Source of the DNA: Candidatus Thorarchaeota archaeon
Lineage (GTDB): Archaea; Asgardarchaeota; Thorarchaeia; Thorarchaeales; Thorarchaeaceae
Direction: 5' to 3'
NCBI GenBank assembly: GCA_029856425.1
Contig: JAHQWZ010000130.1
Coordinates: 1-5,889 of the forward strand
Length of the DNA stretch: 5,889 nucleotides
The notes beneath the pieces are model-generated. The model had not been told where the DNA came from and did not search any database. It was given only the letters and a program-made list of their open reading frames with translations. Shown here one piece after another: positions 4,639 through 5,889 of this stretch. A program made the translations under genes and the position numbers. Positions within the stretch are counted from its first letter, which is position 1. Each line of letters starts with the position of its first letter.

Positions 4639-5889
4639 ATGTTCTTCCGAGTGCGAAGAAAGATTCTTGCTCCTGGTATTTTACGAGAGGTTCTTGTCCG
4701 AATAGGGCTACCAACAGCAAAGATGATAGTCACTGCGCAGGATTTGGAGGCGGCTTCTCCCAAGGAAAAACCAGAACCACCCAAACCAAAACCTGAGCTT
4801 AAGGCAGCAATTCCTATCGCTAAGGAAGAAGCTATGGAGGCTCGAGTTGAAAAGGCACCAACTGATGACACAGCAGCCACGTTTGTCGAGAATCCTGAGC
4901 TTGATGTTCCAGGAGTGACCGTTCTGGATGGAGAAGATTTCACAGATATCGCAGACGCACTTAATGCTGTGGAATCGCTGAGCGACTCCTTTATGGCAGC
5001 AAAGCCCAAGACTAAACCAGAGTCTGTGACCCAGGAACAGAAGCAATCAGAAAAACCCGGGATTAGAATTAACATTGGAGGTTCCGATGAGATAACCTCA
5101 GCTCCAACAACTTTCGCAACAACTCCTCTATCATCTGATGATAGCAAGGTTGAGGAAATTGAAGAGCCAGAGAGAGTTGATGAAGTCGAAGAGCTAGAGG
5201 TAGAAGTGCCCTCATCCGAAGATGAAACAACTAAGCCAGAGCTGGTTGAAGCAGTTCAAGAAACAGACCAACCAGATTCAGAGATTGAAGTTGTGGCAGA
5301 ATCTATAGATGAGGACAAGCTGGAAGAAGAGATATTTCAGGAATTAGATCAGGTTCAGGAAAAGGAGGAGCCCATATCCGAAGTTGCGACAGAAGAACCG
5401 GCTGTCAAGGCTACTCCAGCTCATGTTGTCAAGCCTCTGGTCCAATCAAAGATTCTCATTTTGGGTGAGGCAGGTGTTGGGAAACAGAGTCTGATGCGGA
5501 AAGCGGATCTTGAGCCTGTGGATGAAGATGCACTTGGTGGCGAGCCATATATCCACACAAAGGTCGTCGAAACAGAGAATCACAGAGTGAGAGTAAATGT
5601 CTGGTCTTTTGATGAAGCAGTAAAGTCAAAGATATCGAGAAATGAATTCTATAATGAAGCAGAAGCACTGATTATCGTGTATGCTGCCTCAGATAGGTGG
5701 AGCTTTGAGTCCATCGATTTCTGGCTCAAAGAAGCGACTATCACCACTGAAGAGGTGCCTCCAATCGTCATTGTTGCCAATAAAACAGATTTGGTGAAAG
5801 AATTCGAAGAAGATGCAGGAGACCAGCCGGTGACTAGGGAAGAGGGTTTCGCACTAGCTGAGAGTCTTGCAGGCAAATTTGGCAGCCCG
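4639..5889 (+). CDS. Ras/Rab-like GTPase domain on a long acidic protein, 3'-partial
   Basis: This gene runs off the right edge; 417 residues are visible from ATG 4639. That ATG was chosen because GAGGT lies 4 nt before it, but the frame is open to 4501 and the true start may be earlier. Residues 1-34 form a basic, hydrophobic, probably helical segment (FFRVRRKILAPGILREVLVRIG). Residues about 35-268 are low-complexity and disordered, first Pro/Lys/Glu-rich and then strongly acidic (residues 171-254 are roughly 40% Glu plus Asp). From about 271 a Ras-superfamily domain begins: strand KILIL, P-loop GEAGVGKQ (276-283), strand VRVNVW ending at W322, strand ALIIVYAA, the Rab-like DRWSFESIDFWLKEA helix, VIVANKTDL with NKTD at 381-384, and an ALAESLAGKFG helix that normally precedes G5, which is lost at the edge. 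The Mg-binding Ser/Thr after the P-loop lysine is Gln, and DxxG is replaced by SFDE (323-326). GTP hydrolysis is therefore doubtful, and guanine recognition through NKxD is probable. Asgard archaea encode many such GTPases; the partner or membrane target is unknown. Confidence 0.88.
   Translation, partial: MFFRVRRKILAPGILREVLVRIGLPTAKMIVTAQDLEAASPKEKPEPPKPKPELKAAIPIAKEEAMEARVEKAPTDDTAATFVENPELDVPGVTVLDGEDFTDIADALNAVESLSDSFMAAKPKTKPESVTQEQKQSEKPGIRINIGGSDEITSAPTTFATTPLSSDDSKVEEIEEPERVDEVEELEVEVPSSEDETTKPELVEAVQETDQPDSEIEVVAESIDEDKLEEEIFQELDQVQEKEEPISEVATEEPAVKATPAHVVKPLVQSKILILGEAGVGKQSLMRKADLEPVDEDALGGEPYIHTKVVETENHRVRVNVWSFDEAVKSKISRNEFYNEAEALIIVYAASDRWSFESIDFWLKEATITTEEVPPIVIVANKTDLVKEFEEDAGDQPVTREEGFALAESLAGKFGSP

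Noticed and set aside
4708..5046. Minus-strand 112-codon Cys/Phe/Trp-rich frame over the GTPase linker
   Set aside because: It is antisense to the Pro/Lys-rich linker in a second frame, its composition is unlike a real protein, and it overlaps another antisense frame.
4551..5147. Minus-strand 198-codon Ser-rich frame over the GTPase linker
   Set aside because: Long antisense frames are expected opposite Glu/Pro/Lys-rich coding sequence. Its Ser-rich low-complexity sequence mirrors the linker, and the plus-strand frame continues into a real GTPase fold.
5456..5876. Two minus-strand frames (70 and 75 codons) over the GTPase domain
   Set aside because: Both are antisense to the P-loop to NKTD region, which is clearly coding on the plus strand.

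Overview
The window looks like a piece of an archaeal chromosome with middling GC content. The best guess is an Asgard-type archaeon, for example of the Thorarchaeia, but this is an inference from gene content and not a proof. The supporting signs are a geranylgeranyl-reductase-family flavoprotein of the ether-lipid type, a Ras/Rab-like small GTPase domain on a long acidic protein, a TATA box placed for a leaderless transcript, a GAGGTG Shine-Dalgarno site, and a surface protein rich in N-glycosylation sequons.

Layout, left to right. (1) An unrecognised soluble protein, probably cut by the left edge, runs to 601 on the plus strand. (2) A five-helix membrane protein with a large extracytoplasmic C-terminal domain lies on the minus strand (591-2180) and overlaps gene 1 tail to tail by 11 bp. 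(3) A 95-98 bp divergent spacer leads to the geranylgeranyl reductase family gene (2279-3475, TTG start). (4) After an 89 bp convergent spacer comes an Apt-like phosphoribosyltransferase on the minus strand (3565-4125), with a good ribosome binding site and an unusual PRPP loop. (5) A 127 bp divergent spacer carries an 8-bp inverted repeat and a convincing TATA box. The TATA box sits about 26 bp ahead of the ATG of a 50-codon ORF (4253-4405). (6) A larger plus-strand gene follows and leaves the window at the right edge. It has an N-terminal helical segment, about 230 residues of acidic low-complexity linker, and a Ras-like domain cut before its G5 motif.

How the genes relate: no single pathway links them. 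The reductase (membrane lipid saturation) and the phosphoribosyltransferase (purine salvage or a related PRPP-dependent role) are housekeeping types. The membrane protein and the GTPase are the accessory, lineage-specific part. The GTPase is the most interesting element. Its P-loop lacks the Mg-binding Ser/Thr and its DxxG motif is replaced, while the P-loop lysine and NKxD remain, so it may be a pseudo-GTPase or atypical nucleotide-binding switch on a long flexible tether. No mobile element, CRISPR array, tRNA or rRNA was seen.
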